From Amoebophrya sp. AT5.2 (taxonomy: Eukaryota > Sar > Dinophyceae > Syndiniales > Amoebophryaceae), in the NCBI GenBank assembly GCA_005223375.1, contig RXOD01003980.1:1-33601 (forward strand): a DNA stretch of 33,601 nt, read 5' to 3'. Position 1 is the first letter of the stretch, and every line of letters starts with the position of its first letter. Shown one piece after another: positions 18,501 to 29,070 of the stretch. The notes below the pieces were generated by a model. The model did not search any database. It saw only the letters and a list, made by a program, of their open reading frames with translations, and was not told where the DNA came from. Made by a program: the position numbers and the translations under genes.

Positions 18501-20449
18501 CCTTGTACAGATCCGGGGACTCGTTGTCGTCATCGATGAACTCCACCTCCGTGGCCTTGCCGGCGGAGGCCATATCGTTCATAATGGCCTCGACGGCCTT
18601 CTCGTCCTTCACGTACGGAGCAAGGGTGGTCTTCCAGGCATCGAGCTCGAAGCTGTGGTGGATTTTCATAGTGTCGCTTGCTGTTTCCTGCCACGGCCTA
18701 AAAGAAAAATTAAAAAAAAAAAAATCCTCAGAAGTACCAGTTGGCCTTGTTCATGGCGTAAGTGACGGTCTGCAGGTAAGTTACGACCTGTTCAGCGAGG
18801 AAGCCGAGGGAGGTGTGGCGGTCCGCAACCTCCTTGAAATTGAGCTCCGGCTTCGGGCCGACGGCCTGCAGCTTCGTGATGGTGGCCAGGCATTTCTCAG
18901 CCATCTCACGGCAGTCCGGGTCGGAGATCTCCTCGGCACGCTTGATAATGAGCGGAAGGATCTCCGGGAACAGCGGCTGACCCTCACGAGGATCGTCGAC
19001 CAGCTTACACCTGTCGTTGTGAAGGCGGGGGAGTTGATACTATGATACTTCTACTACCTTCTCGTCGGGATTGATTCTGCGATGGAGAGCTCAATCTTTG
19101 GGTTTGAAACATGAATTTGAAGTTGTGTCACGCTATACACGACGTGGAACGTTTGTAGTAGTAGAAGTAGTAGTGTCACGACGCTAAGATCCTTCTTCCT
19201 ACTGATGTCGGAAGGCAGAAGGGGTGAACGCGATGTGGTCACTCTTGCAGAAAAGTAGGAGGACCGGCACCCGCAAGATGGAGTGGTGCTGTCCGCTGGA
19301 ATTCTGCGACTCGACGCTGTAGCAACCCCGACGACAAAAACCTTGCGAAGGAGGAGCAATGAAACTTAAAAAAATAGTTGCTGCATGAGCAGTAGGATGG
19401 TGGAGTCTGAGAGTTGTGAGTATCAGTACATGTTATCGACGATGACGCAGCAGCGACGCTGGGTGGCTTCCGACTTGGTGTTGAGACCGCGCCACAGCAC
19501 GGGGGTGATGACCGCCAAGTGGGGTGCCTCGACGTTCTGCACGAAGATGCAACCGGCCAGCTTCTCCACGCATTCCTCGACCTGCTTCAGGGATTCGTTC
19601 GCCTTGATGATCGTGGGCACGAAGGACTCGCGAACGACGGTCGCGCCCTCCTCGGAACCGCAAAGATCCTTGTTTCCGGAGGTGAAACAGACGGTCTCGA
19701 GGCAGTCCTTGGCCTTGGCCTTGACCTCCTTCTTGACGTCGCCCATGAGGAACACAATCGGCTGAATGATCCACTCGATCTCGCGAGCGAAGGTCTTGGG
19801 GTGCTTCTTGGCGAAGGCCTGCACGATGGTAAGCGCCAGCTCCTTGGAAGGAGGCTTGGCCTTACCGTCGAGAGCCTTGAGCAGCGTCTTCAGGACGGAA
19901 GAAGCGGACCACGCGTCGACCTTGTCGAAGATCTCAGTGGCGACCTCCTCGGCAAGCTGTATTTGTATTTGTTTTTAGATGGGGTGGGGCCGAATCAATC
20001 ACAATCACGTTGCTAAGGGACTAAAGTCAGTTGCTGAATTCGATATCGGTACTATGAGGCGAAGGAATATTTCGTTGCAGCCGCTCTGCATTCTGACAAC
20101 GAGCTGGTTTCTCTCTGGAAACATGACAATGATTGCGCAACGGCATAATGGCAGCCCATCGTAAGTAGACAGAGAGAACGAGAGTCCAGAAAATTCGAAC
20201 CAGGCCCAGCTGCATTCTCGCAGAAATAAATCAATCGAATCTCAACAACGGCTAATGGCGACTTCTCACCTTGGCGACCGGCTTCTCCTTGGCCGCCGCG
20301 GCCTCCATGACAGCCGGGATGGCATCGAAAGACTCGATGAGCTTCGTCTTGTCACCAGCGCCGTAGTAAGCCTTCAGGGCGGTGAGGCCGGCTTCAGCCT
20401 CCTTCTTCCCGCCGATCTGAGCGATAATGGCGTCCATGTTCGCGGCCAT
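15541..20449 (-). CDS. eEF3: Translation elongation factor 3 (eEF3), nine exons
   Basis: Exons: 20449-20270, 19956-19430, 19010-18738, 18697-18109, 17958-17801, 17627-17315, 17156-16928, 16676-16154, 15919-15541. Joined in phase they give 1056 residues, close to yeast eEF3 (1044). All eight introns are GT-AG. Order: HEAT-type N-terminus (to about 315); first ABC ATPase with Walker A GPNNCGKTT (422-430), signature YSGGW (535-539) and Walker B ending LDEPTGHLD; second ABC ATPase with Walker A GPNGAGKST (696-704), the eEF3-specific chromodomain insertion around 820 (KYEYEVKWL), LSGGQ (897-901), DEPTNYLDRD, switch IISH; Lys-rich C-terminus. eEF3 is a ribosome-bound ATPase that helps release E-site tRNA during translocation. 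The start is the first ATG upstream of the HEAT region. Odd: the first ATPase has Ser where the switch His is expected. Confidence 0.95.
18698..18737 (-). other. 40-nt intron in eEF3
   Basis: The donor GTACTT follows AACTG and the acceptor TTTTAG precedes GCCGTGG. The intron is mostly T, with a run of 13. Removing it joins ...NKANW to PWQETASD in frame and avoids an in-frame TGA. It is far shorter than the other seven eEF3 introns (150-419 nt). Confidence 0.8.
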
Positions 20450-21903
20450 GTTGTCGGTTTTTCTTGGGAGAACTGAATGCAGCACTATGCAATTGCAAGC
20501 AGCAATACTGTAACTGTATGGATAGACCCTCGAGTCCTGAGGTTGAAAATGTCGTTGGAAGTATCGGCTTAATTGTTGGGAACGAAAAATTGATTTGCCG
20601 AATTCTCTTCGCGCGCGTAAAAATTTAGATTTTGTTTTTGGATAAGCTCGAAAATTAAAGATTCTCTAGTGATGGTCTGTAGGAGTTTCGCCTTGCGAGA
20701 CTGACCGTCGTTTGTGGATTTTAGGGTTTGATCTTAGGGGTCGCTTTGTTCCGGGATGGAAGTCGGCTGGCAGCGGGGTCGATCAGTAACGGAATCATAT
20801 CCACGATGATTTTGCAGAGATCGCGGGATCTGAGAGTGGGATCTTTGTCTTCCATTCGACGCACCGTCACGACCGAGAACCGTACTTTCCATTCTGGCTT
20901 TTTTGGGCCACAGACACTACTATTGACCGAGTGCTGTTATTGCACCTCATCCTCGTCACTATTCACAATCACAGCATGCGCGAGTCAGAGTAACTATGAC
21001 AAAGGTAAAGTCGTCGTTTCGATCCAGAGACAGAGTCAGAGAAATCGCCAAAACGGTGATATCAAGGACAGCGCCTCATTAGTGGAACGTCCGACAGATG
21101 GAAGTGTCATCATTTTTTACTTGCGCATGCGTGACCATGGACACAGAGATCATTCAGACTCGGAGTTCAATTTGACCCTACTAGAAGTTCTAGAATTTCT
21201 TTATGCCACCCGTCATCCTCAGTAAAATGATAAAGGTATACAAGACGTGGCGTCCGACTGTAGTACAAATGAACAATCCGCTGCGTCAACAAAGTGCTCG
21301 CCAATAACTCGTGGCTCCTCCGAATACGGCTAGTGCAGCTCCTGTAATGGGTCTTCTGCACTATTCGTTGTGATGCCGGTCTTTTGGCTCTTCCGCCTAC
21401 GGTGTGTTCTTCGATAAGCGCGCAGTCATGCCTACAGAATAAGTCCATCGCGCTGTTGTGTCTGCTAAACAACCTGTTTGTTCGCGCACGAGGGAATTCC
21501 AGATCCACATGAAGGTCGCGGCACTATAAGATTATGGAATGGTGCACATCCTACGGGCGTGTGTTGTTCCGCGGTCAGCCACTCGTTAGTCTGTCGTGGT
21601 ACTAGTAGTAGTTATCAGTAACAGTAGATTTATTGTGTTCTTGTTTTCCCACACAGCAGCCCGCCATGCATCGGGGAGGTCGACCGACTGCAAAAAAAAA
21701 ATCTTGCGTTGCCTCTCGGTTCACCTATCGCTACTGGTCTGTCCGAGGCACCGGCTCGCACTTTATTTTCCAGTTGAAGTTCCGGCGTATCTCACTCCCC
21801 TCCGCCCGCTGCCCTGATCATGGACCCCGCACTCAAAGCGCGACTCGGACTCCCACGAATTTCAAAAAAATCTTTGAAAAAGTAAAAGTCATAGTTAAAT
21901 TAT
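20450..21903. other. Intergenic region with no supported gene
   Basis: About 1.45 kb between the eEF3 start and the M3 peptidase stop. It contains CAGGAGCTGCA on the minus strand (21334-21344). Frames at 20728-21225 (plus), 21167-21508 (minus) and 21596-21989 (plus) are AT-rich at third positions and match nothing I recognise. No RNA gene was recognised. Confidence 0.55.
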
Positions 21904-24900
21904 CTAGCCTCCGATCAACTTGGACGGACCTAAGCCGTTGTGCCTCAGTAGCGCATCTGCCGTCGGTTCCCTCCCCCGGAATCTCTTGAACACCTCCAGC
22001 GGCGCCACTCCCCCACCCAGTCCCAGGATCGTGTCCGCGAACTTTCTCCCTGTTTCCTCGATCCGTTTCTCATTGTCGAGGCCCACTTCCTCGAACGCAG
22101 CGAAGCAATCCGCGGACAGCACCTCCGCCCACTTGTAGGAGAAGTATCCAGCCGCATACCCCCCGGCGAAAATGTGAGCGAAGGAGCACAAAAACCGATC
22201 ATAGGGCAGCAGCGGCAGAACGTCAAACTTCTTGCTCACTTCGAGGTCGACGTCGAAGACCGTTTTCGGCGGCGACACTTTCGCGCCCTCAGGAGAAGCG
22301 GGCGAGTGGAAGTGGGAATGCAATTCGAGATCGACGAACGAGAAGTGCAGCTGCCGCAGCATCATGGACGCGGCGCGATAGTTCTTTGCTGCCGCGAGTT
22401 TCTTGAACAGCGCGTCGGGGATTTTCTGGCCCGTTTCGTAATGGAGTGCGAGGGAATCAATGGTCGTTTTGTCGTAGCACCTGTAGATAGGAGGCTCTGC
22501 GTTTCTTTAGACCTTGACCATCTTGATCGACAACGAAAGGCGTAGCTCGAGCTGGACCGCGGCGCACTCATAATTCTATTCACAACTGAAACCATAAATA
22601 TTTTTGTAGAATGCTTTCCCTGAGTGACCACCTCCACAGGACTTTGAATTTCAATGAATTTAAATAATATTATCACGTACCAGTTCTCCATGAACTGGCT
22701 CGGCTGTTCCACTGCGTCCCACTCCACCAGGCGGATGCCCGCCGCCATCCCTTCGCTTTCCATCGTGAGCATGTGCTGCAGTGCGTGCCCAAACTCGTGG
22801 AACAGCGTCTCCACTTCCCGGAAAGTCATCAGCGACGGCTGGTTCTTCTCCGCGATTGGCGGCGACTGGTTGCACACCATGTGCGCGATCGGCAGTCGCA
22901 CGCCACTCTGGCCGTCGTCCACCAAAAGGGTGTTCGACGTGCGCCCGTTCACTTCGTCCATCCAGGCGCCGCCCTTCTTCGTCTCCGGCCGCGAGTACGG
23001 GTCCAGGAAGAAGTACGCGACTTTGTTGCCGGTACCACCGCGCGTGATCTCGAACAGCTGGACGTCGTCGTGCCACAAAGACACCCCCAGGGCCTTCGCT
23101 TCGTCCGATTTCGCGCTGATCTCGCGGACGTCAATCCCGAACAGCTTCTTCGCCAGCTCGAACAGCCCGGTGAGGACCTTCGGGAGCGAGAAAAAAGGCT
23201 TCAGCTCCTCCTCGTTGAAATCGTACTTGGCCTCCTTCATGCGCTCCGCGTAGTACGGCACGTCCCACTGCTTCAGCTTCTCCGCGGCGGGAAACCGCAG
23301 CGCCGCCGCCTCGAACTCCTCCTTGGCGAACGTCTCCAGGTCGTCGAGCTCCTTCACAGCCGTCGGCATGGACTTCACGCGCAGGTCCTCAATCAGCTTG
23401 TTCGCGGACTCCACCGTGGCCATTTTCTTCGCCAGCGACACCTCGGCGTAGTTCTCGTACCCGAGGAGCTTGGCGTTCTCCTCGCGGAGCGCGAGGATCT
23501 CGTGGATCGGCGCCGTATTGTCCTTCACTGTCGTGATATCAAATTTATTATATTAGGGTGGCCACGGCATTTGCTTTCTTGTGAATTTGATGATCATGAT
23601 GCAGCCGATGCCGAATAAGACAGCAATCGGCGATGGTCTAGGTCTTGGTCCCTACCAAGGAGTATAGTACCGATTCCTTTGCAGAGGACACGAGGAAGGG
23701 GCAACATCAAGTACAACACATCTTCTCTTGAACAAAAGAGAACATTACCATCAAAAGCAAGACAGAACCAAAATATAGCTAGGTTAGGTACGCTCCCCTT
23801 CGTCGGTCTTGAGCTCCGTAAACTCGCTCGCCCGTTTGAGGTAGGCTTCGTACATTTTTCTCCTCAACTCGCGATCCTGCGAGTGCTGCATGATCGGCAG
23901 GTAGGAAGGAATGTCCAGCGTAAACACCCACGGGCCATTTTCCGCGGTGGCGTTTTCGTCGCCCTTCGTTTTTGCCGTTTGGGCCGCCAGCTGCAGCGCA
24001 GACTCCGGAAGACCGGCGATTTCAGCCTGTCGTGCGTCGTGGAAGTGCGTTGTGTTAGCTCAACGTTAGGACGAAGAAGGGTCATCGGCACTGCTACGAC
24101 TACGACCACGTAGGGAAGCGAAATCGAGCCACGACCGACAAGTTCAGATCTTTCTATGTTTGTACCTTCGTGGTTAGTTTGAGGCTGAAGGCTTTTGTCG
24201 CGTCCTGCAAGTTATTCGTAAATTTCGTCTTCAGATCCCCCATTTTCTTCGTGTTCGCGTTGTATTTCTCCTTTTTCTCCCCGACGAGCCCTACCCCGCT
24301 GAGCTTCGCGCTCAGAAGTTCACTGTCCACGATCCGCTGCTGCGACGGCGTCAACGAAGCCTCGGCTTTTTTCTGTTCTTCCGACAAATAGCTCCACGCC
24401 TTGTACAGCGGCTCCGACTGGCCCATGCGCAGCCCGAATTCAATCACCTTCGGCTGCATCTTGTCGACCGCCTTCCTTAAATCCTCGCTGTCCTTCACCG
24501 ACTTCAAATGCTTCACGCTGCCCCACGCGCGCGACAACTTGTCGTCGAAGGCCTCGAGAGGCAGCGCTACGGACTGGTAGGTTAGCTTGGGCTTGCTTCC
24601 TTCCGCACCAGACTCCAGCTTCGCCAGAATCTCCTTCTCGAGGCTCTCCAGCGCGGTGAGCGCTTCGTCGAGGTGCCGCTGGATCCCCGTCTCCACGTCC
24701 GCTGCTTTTATTGCCCCGAACGGCGGAAACGCGTTCTTCGCGTCGAAGGAGAAGAACAGCGGGTTCTCGGACATCTTTAAATTTGTCGGCGGACGATAAC
24801 CAAAGGAAGAGGAGCTAACAGAAGAGGACGCCGCTGCAGCTGTTGCAAATCCTTTCGCTTTTGTTAAGGCGCTACTCAATGATGACGATGAAGTAGTCGT

Positions 24901-25470
24901 GCTTCTAGTGACGGAGGATGGTGCTATCGGTCGTGTCGGTACTGCTGTGGAGGATGATGAAGAAGCTCCTGCTAGAGTGGGTTTTGCGGTCGCGCCGCCA
25001 GGGCCAGGTCGTGTGGTGCTAGTCGTACTGGACGATGCGCTTCTCGAGCTCAAGTACAGGATCGGGCCGCCACCTAGCAGTAGTAGCAGTAGAACATTGT
25101 TTCGGCAACACTTTGGGCAAAACGAGAGCAGGGGAGCTACGACATTTTTGTGGATTTTAAAGGCGAACTTGCAGAGAGAGCTTATGGTGCGTCGAAAGGC
25201 CCCCGCGCGACGATAATCTATCCAAGATTCATTTCCCGAGCTACCCCCGCCGTCGGACAATACATCAATGTCATCCAACGGGTTCCCGAGGCTATAAGAG
25301 GGGCGTTGGTTGCGATTGGGCATTCTGCTGTTGAAATCACTCGAAGAAGCAGGCTGGAAGTGGACCGGGGACCGGCCGCGAAGGTGGTGCTGATAACAAC
25401 CTCGACCGTGAGAAGAACTACTAGAGGAAGCGGTGAAAATCTTGTCGCTGGTCGTGCCAGCACTACCCAT
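21904..25470 (-). CDS. M3-family zinc oligopeptidase (oligopeptidase A / thimet type), four exons
   Basis: Exons: 25470-24166, 24026-23792, 23527-22681, 22480-21904; introns of 139, 264 and 200 nt, all GTAC...AG. Product 987 residues. The peptidase part starts near residue 233 and follows bacterial oligopeptidase A closely: LTLDIPSYLPIM-like segment, AWMDE, HEFGH (757-761; two His ligands and the catalytic Glu), third ligand Glu in VEQPSQFMENW (about 787), HIFAGGYAAGYFSY, and the KRFRGREP terminus. It cleaves short peptides in cytosol or organelles. Before this lies a Ser/Thr-rich extension with a hydrophobic run VLLLLLLGGGPILYL (about 126-140), so the full form could be membrane-anchored or organelle-targeted; an internal ATG at 24774 would give a plain soluble enzyme. 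The start at 25470 is the first ATG after a TTTTTGCAG acceptor-like site. An extra upstream exon cannot be excluded. Confidence 0.93.
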
Positions 25471-25488
25471 ATCAATCTTCTGTTCTCG

Positions 25489-25500
25489 CTGCAAAAATCA
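25489..25500 (-). promoter_or_regulatory. Candidate splice acceptor upstream of the M3 peptidase start
   Basis: The minus strand reads GATTTTTGCAG, ending 18 nt before ATG 25470. Upstream, 25773-25683 encodes an Arg/Ser-rich stretch (MSGLAGSAVQSSVRRRAS...) followed by a typical donor CAG|GTACTG, but splicing that donor to this acceptor puts the peptidase out of frame. This suggests a 5' UTR intron with an upstream reading frame, a different donor, or trans-splicing. Confidence 0.4.
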
Positions 25501-26408
25501 AGTCCGTGTCAGCGCCGCGCTAAAGGGCCGAGAATGTTTCGATGGATTCTCGATTGCTCCCCGATTTGTAGAAGCCTTACTCTGGTCCTCGACGAACCAA
25601 AATCCGTGCTCAATCTGTACGGTTCTGACCGCGACAACCACTAGCAAGGGTGCAACGCATACGCAGAAGTAGCACACAGTACCTGGGCGCCGTTGCAAAC
25701 CCGCGCTCTGCACAAACGTTGAGGCTCGTCTCCGAACACTGGACTGCACTGCCGAACCCGCGAGGCCACTCATGTACTTTTCACTGAGTCAATGAATGCT
25801 TCGTGAAATCAATGATCTTCCTTGTCTTTGTTCGTGGTAATTATGGTCTCTGAATCTGCAAAAAAGTATGGTAGAGAAATCATGCTTCTGCGGTGACTGG
25901 CTAGGTCGAAGTTGTCCGTGCAAAATCTGCTGGGCGACGTAGACGTTCCTGGTGCTGGTTGAAAAAGTAGAAAAAATTTGTGGATATGAAACAAAGCGTC
26001 GATGTTCTAGATCTTGAACTTGATGACTCTAATATGGCTACCATGCGAATCACGGTGTTGTAAACGACAGCACGGAGGATCAGTTGTCATGCTTATGATT
26101 GATTCACGTACAAACGGCGAGATTCGCTTGCATTGGGTGTAGGGAAACAATGAAACCGACCTTAGGATTGCGAAGCGTTCTCATGGAATCTTCGAAAACA
26201 CTTTCTTTGTCCTTCCTCGTATCTCACGAAGCTTTCGCTTCGCCAAATTAATTGAAATTCCTCCGAAGAAAGCGTGATATTCATCATAAGTATTTGCGGC
26301 TTCTGGAATGCCTCACGGATTCGGGCCGTCAGAAGCCGATCCGTTCTTAAAATCGGAATCGCGTTTTCTTCCCTGCTGTTTCTAGCTTACTACTACTTAG
26401 CCTGATCC
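25501..26408. other. Intergenic region with a possible untranslated exon of the peptidase gene
   Basis: About 0.9 kb. The 25683-25773 segment may be a 5' exon (see the acceptor entry). Other frames, such as 25809-25994 on the minus strand, are short and match nothing I recognise. No repeats or RNA genes were seen. Confidence 0.45.
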
Positions 26409-27890
26409 TCATCCCGCTTTTCCGGGGCCGGAGCGTTCCATTCTGAGTTCGCGTTCTTCTCGCGTAGCCCGCGCTCTTTGCACGAGGTCGTCCAGAAGAA
26501 GGTTGTCCGCATACAGATTGTTGTCCCGCAGCGTGGCAAGCGGTTTCTCTTCGGTATCAACGGGTGGGTAGTCTCTGTTTGCGCTATGATCCATCTCCCC
26601 GCCCTCGCGCAGCTTTGCGCGCTTTTCTTTCTCTTCCTGCTGCTCGCGCGCCCGTTTGTTCGTCCGAACCTTCGTCCAGTCGATGGTTACACCGATGTTG
26701 TTCAGCAGCTGGATGAATTCGCCTCCACGCAAACTCACAACTTCCGACGTCAGCGTCGATGTTAGCGTCTCCCTCCGAGAAGCGGCGGACCAGCTTGTGC
26801 GGGAAGATGATGAAGCACAGCTGCCCGCAACTTCTTCGTCATGATTTGCTTTTACAACTACGTCTACGTCCGCCGACTCATATTCGCTGTCGTCTTGACA
26901 AGAACACGACGAGAGTTCGTCCCGTAGCTTTTGCCTCTGCATCTCCAGCCTCCACCGCTGGTATTGTCTGCGGATAAAAGTCGCGGACATGGAGCCTGCA
27001 TCCCCCTTTCCGCACGCGCCCCCTTGAGCCTCCAACAACTGCTGGCGGGGGTCGCTGCTTTTCCCGTAGTAATCGCTTCCAAACAAGTAGTAGACAAGAA
27101 ACTCGCACAACGTCGTCGTGCTGTTCGACGTATTTCCACCAGTGCCAGCTTGCTGTGCGGCTAACTTGGTGGCGGCGACGCGCTGGTGGTGCCCGCTCTC
27201 GAAGTACCAGCTTTCGCTGGCGTCCTTGCGCGTGTCGTCCAATCCGCGCCACATCCAGTACAGTACCAGGAAGCAGCCAAAGGAAGACGCCAGCACCTTC
27301 CGCATCTCGGCACGCGCTTCCGCGTCTTCAGCCGCGATAGCGGCCTCGCACGCTTCTCGCTGCCGCTGCTTCCGTTCCTCCTCGTCGAGGAGGTCGGAGA
27401 ACGATCCTTCTCCCGGCTGCGCGCTGTCATTGTTTACGCTTCCGGAGGCAGGCTGTCGCAGATTTCTTAGCCGTTGGACCACGTCCATCAACTTGAGGGC
27501 CTCGCTGTAGTCGGACTGCAACGTGACGAAAGAACTCGATGTCCCTTCATTTTCCATCTTGTTCGACCCCCCTGCTCCAGCAGTACCCTCTGCCGTATCC
27601 GGGTGGCACGTTTTCGCGCGAGTGAAGTACGCCTTCTTGAGCTCCGCACGCGATTTTGCGTTATCGAAGCGTCGCAAGAGCTCCGCGAGCCGGCGCTCAC
27701 AGCTTTCGAGATCAACGAGGGCCTCCGCCGCAGTGGAGAACCCACGGCTTCTACCTCCGCCGCGACCGGTGAGGAACGAGCGATTTTGGAAGGCATCACC
27801 ACGCTGCTGGACGAGGAGACGCAAAGTTCTTGGCCTTGGGACGAAACTGCTACGCACATGAATAGGAAGCCTGCTCCTGCAGAGCTTCAT
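26409..27890 (-). CDS. Mitochondrial-type J-domain (DnaJ-like) membrane protein
   Basis: A single frame of 493 codons from ATG 27890 to TGA. Residues 1-55 are Arg/Ser-rich with almost no acidic residues, typical of a mitochondrial presequence. Residues 66-139 look like a J domain: LKKAYFTRAKTCHPDT contains the essential HPD tripeptide (96-98), and a low-complexity insertion separates it from the last helix (SDYSEALKLM). A hydrophobic stretch near 199-213 (LASSFGCFLVLYWMW) suggests one membrane span. The remainder is charged and partly coiled, with no zinc-finger or C-terminal substrate-binding domain of class I or II DnaJ proteins. The likely role is to recruit and stimulate an organellar Hsp70, perhaps near an import channel, but the client is unknown. 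The HPD is seen; mitochondrial location is inferred from the presequence. Confidence 0.8.
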   Translation of the reverse strand: MKLCRSRLPIHVRSSFVPRPRTLRLLVQQRGDAFQNRSFLTGRGGGRSRGFSTAAEALVDLESCERRLAELLRRFDNAKSRAELKKAYFTRAKTCHPDTAEGTAGAGGSNKMENEGTSSSFVTLQSDYSEALKLMDVVQRLRNLRQPASGSVNNDSAQPGEGSFSDLLDEEERKQRQREACEAAIAAEDAEARAEMRKVLASSFGCFLVLYWMWRGLDDTRKDASESWYFESGHHQRVAATKLAAQQAGTGGNTSNSTTTLCEFLVYYLFGSDYYGKSSDPRQQLLEAQGGACGKGDAGSMSATFIRRQYQRWRLEMQRQKLRDELSSCSCQDDSEYESADVDVVVKANHDEEVAGSCASSSSRTSWSAASRRETLTSTLTSEVVSLRGGEFIQLLNNIGVTIDWTKVRTNKRAREQQEEKEKRAKLREGGEMDHSANRDYPPVDTEEKPLATLRDNNLYADNLLLDDLVQRARATREERELRMERSGPGKAG

Positions 27891-29070
27891 AATACGCGCC
27901 GCCGAAGCAGAGGTCGATTCATGCCTTGTTTATGCATTCGGCTTGCGCTTTGGTCTTCACGGTAACAGCCGGGGTGGTCAAACTCTCAGTCAGAGCTCCT
28001 GGTCCTGATTCAAAGGCAAATTTACTTAGTGTCGTGCGAGTGAGTCAAGAAACGCCGACAGCGAAAGGGATCGTCCTCCGGGCACCGCTGCCCTGAGCGT
28101 GAGCAGTATGAAAATTAACCTCTCGTACGGTTTTGCGTCCTCACGATGAACACCAGGGCAAGCAGATGGCAAAGGCATGCGCTCGCCAATGAAAAAGGTG
28201 CACGGCAGCAGGACGCCGTTGATGTTCTGGCGGTATTTATTGGGTTTCTGTTCCCTTCAAATCGTAGATGTGCTGGTCATGGTGGCTACCTATCCGGATG
28301 CGATTCGAAAATTGTCCCCGTACCAGTGGGGTTTTTCTTAAAGTAGAGTGCTGTCGCAGTTACTGTTACGTCAAGACACGAAGTCCCGCATACCATCGAT
28401 GCAATCGGGAGTGCACCTTCGATTAGAGTGCGAACTTGCGACTTCTTCTTTTCAGCGGGATTTATTGGTCGTGGTATCGATTTGATGATGTGTATTGATA
28501 ATTTATTGCACGAAATTCTGCCTGATACTGTATGATCCTATCGAAAGTTAGATATTTTTTTCATGTTGTTCCCAGTGTCGTAGACGTTCCCACTACTTCC
28601 TCAAGCCAGGCTGGAGTCGTGAAACCTCCTCCGGACCGGACTCGAAGAAGTAACCCTGGTGCCATTCCCGTGCAATTCTAAGTTTCACCGTCCCCCGAAT
28701 CCTACACTAAATTCACTTTGGCTTTGATGTGTGGTGCTCCCATATTATGTCTTCTCCTATGCGCCTATGTATAAGTGGTGTGTTTCAATCATCACATTAT
28801 GGGCATCACATAAGAGTAGGTCTTATTTTTCCCGTTCCCACGTGTCGATGCGCGGTAAGAAACGCGTTTTTCCCCGAATCCCCAAATCTGAATCGATCGT
28901 GTGGTACTATGGTCGCCTACCCGGAAGGACGTGCGTCCCCAGAAGGAGAACTTTTTTTACTCTATCAAGGTTTGGTTTCCAATTCCATCACCTATCTCCA
29001 TCGATATTAATTTAGATAAAGTAGATCGATAACTTCGACAGATGAAGCTCCTCTCACATCTTCAAGCGCT
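27891..29070. other. Intergenic region with no supported gene
   Basis: About 1.2 kb. Plus-strand frames at 28729-29010 and 28731-29015 overlap in two frames and match nothing I recognise. CAGGAGCT occurs on the minus strand at 27994-28001, about 105 nt upstream of the J-domain start. A short match to the sarcin-ricin segment of large rRNA at 28119-28128 is probably chance. Confidence 0.55.

Noticed and set aside
20190..20205. tRNA B-box-like GGTTCGAAT on the minus strand
   Set aside because: No A box or acceptor stem at the right distance, and it lies in an eEF3 intron.
22773..23618. 281-codon plus-strand frame opposite the M3 peptidase
   Set aside because: Shadow of the peptidase exon, which carries HEFGH and long family similarity.
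28119..28128. CCTCTCGTAC, matching part of the sarcin-ricin loop complement of large rRNA
   Set aside because: Only 10 nt match and flanks do not extend it; expected by chance at this length.
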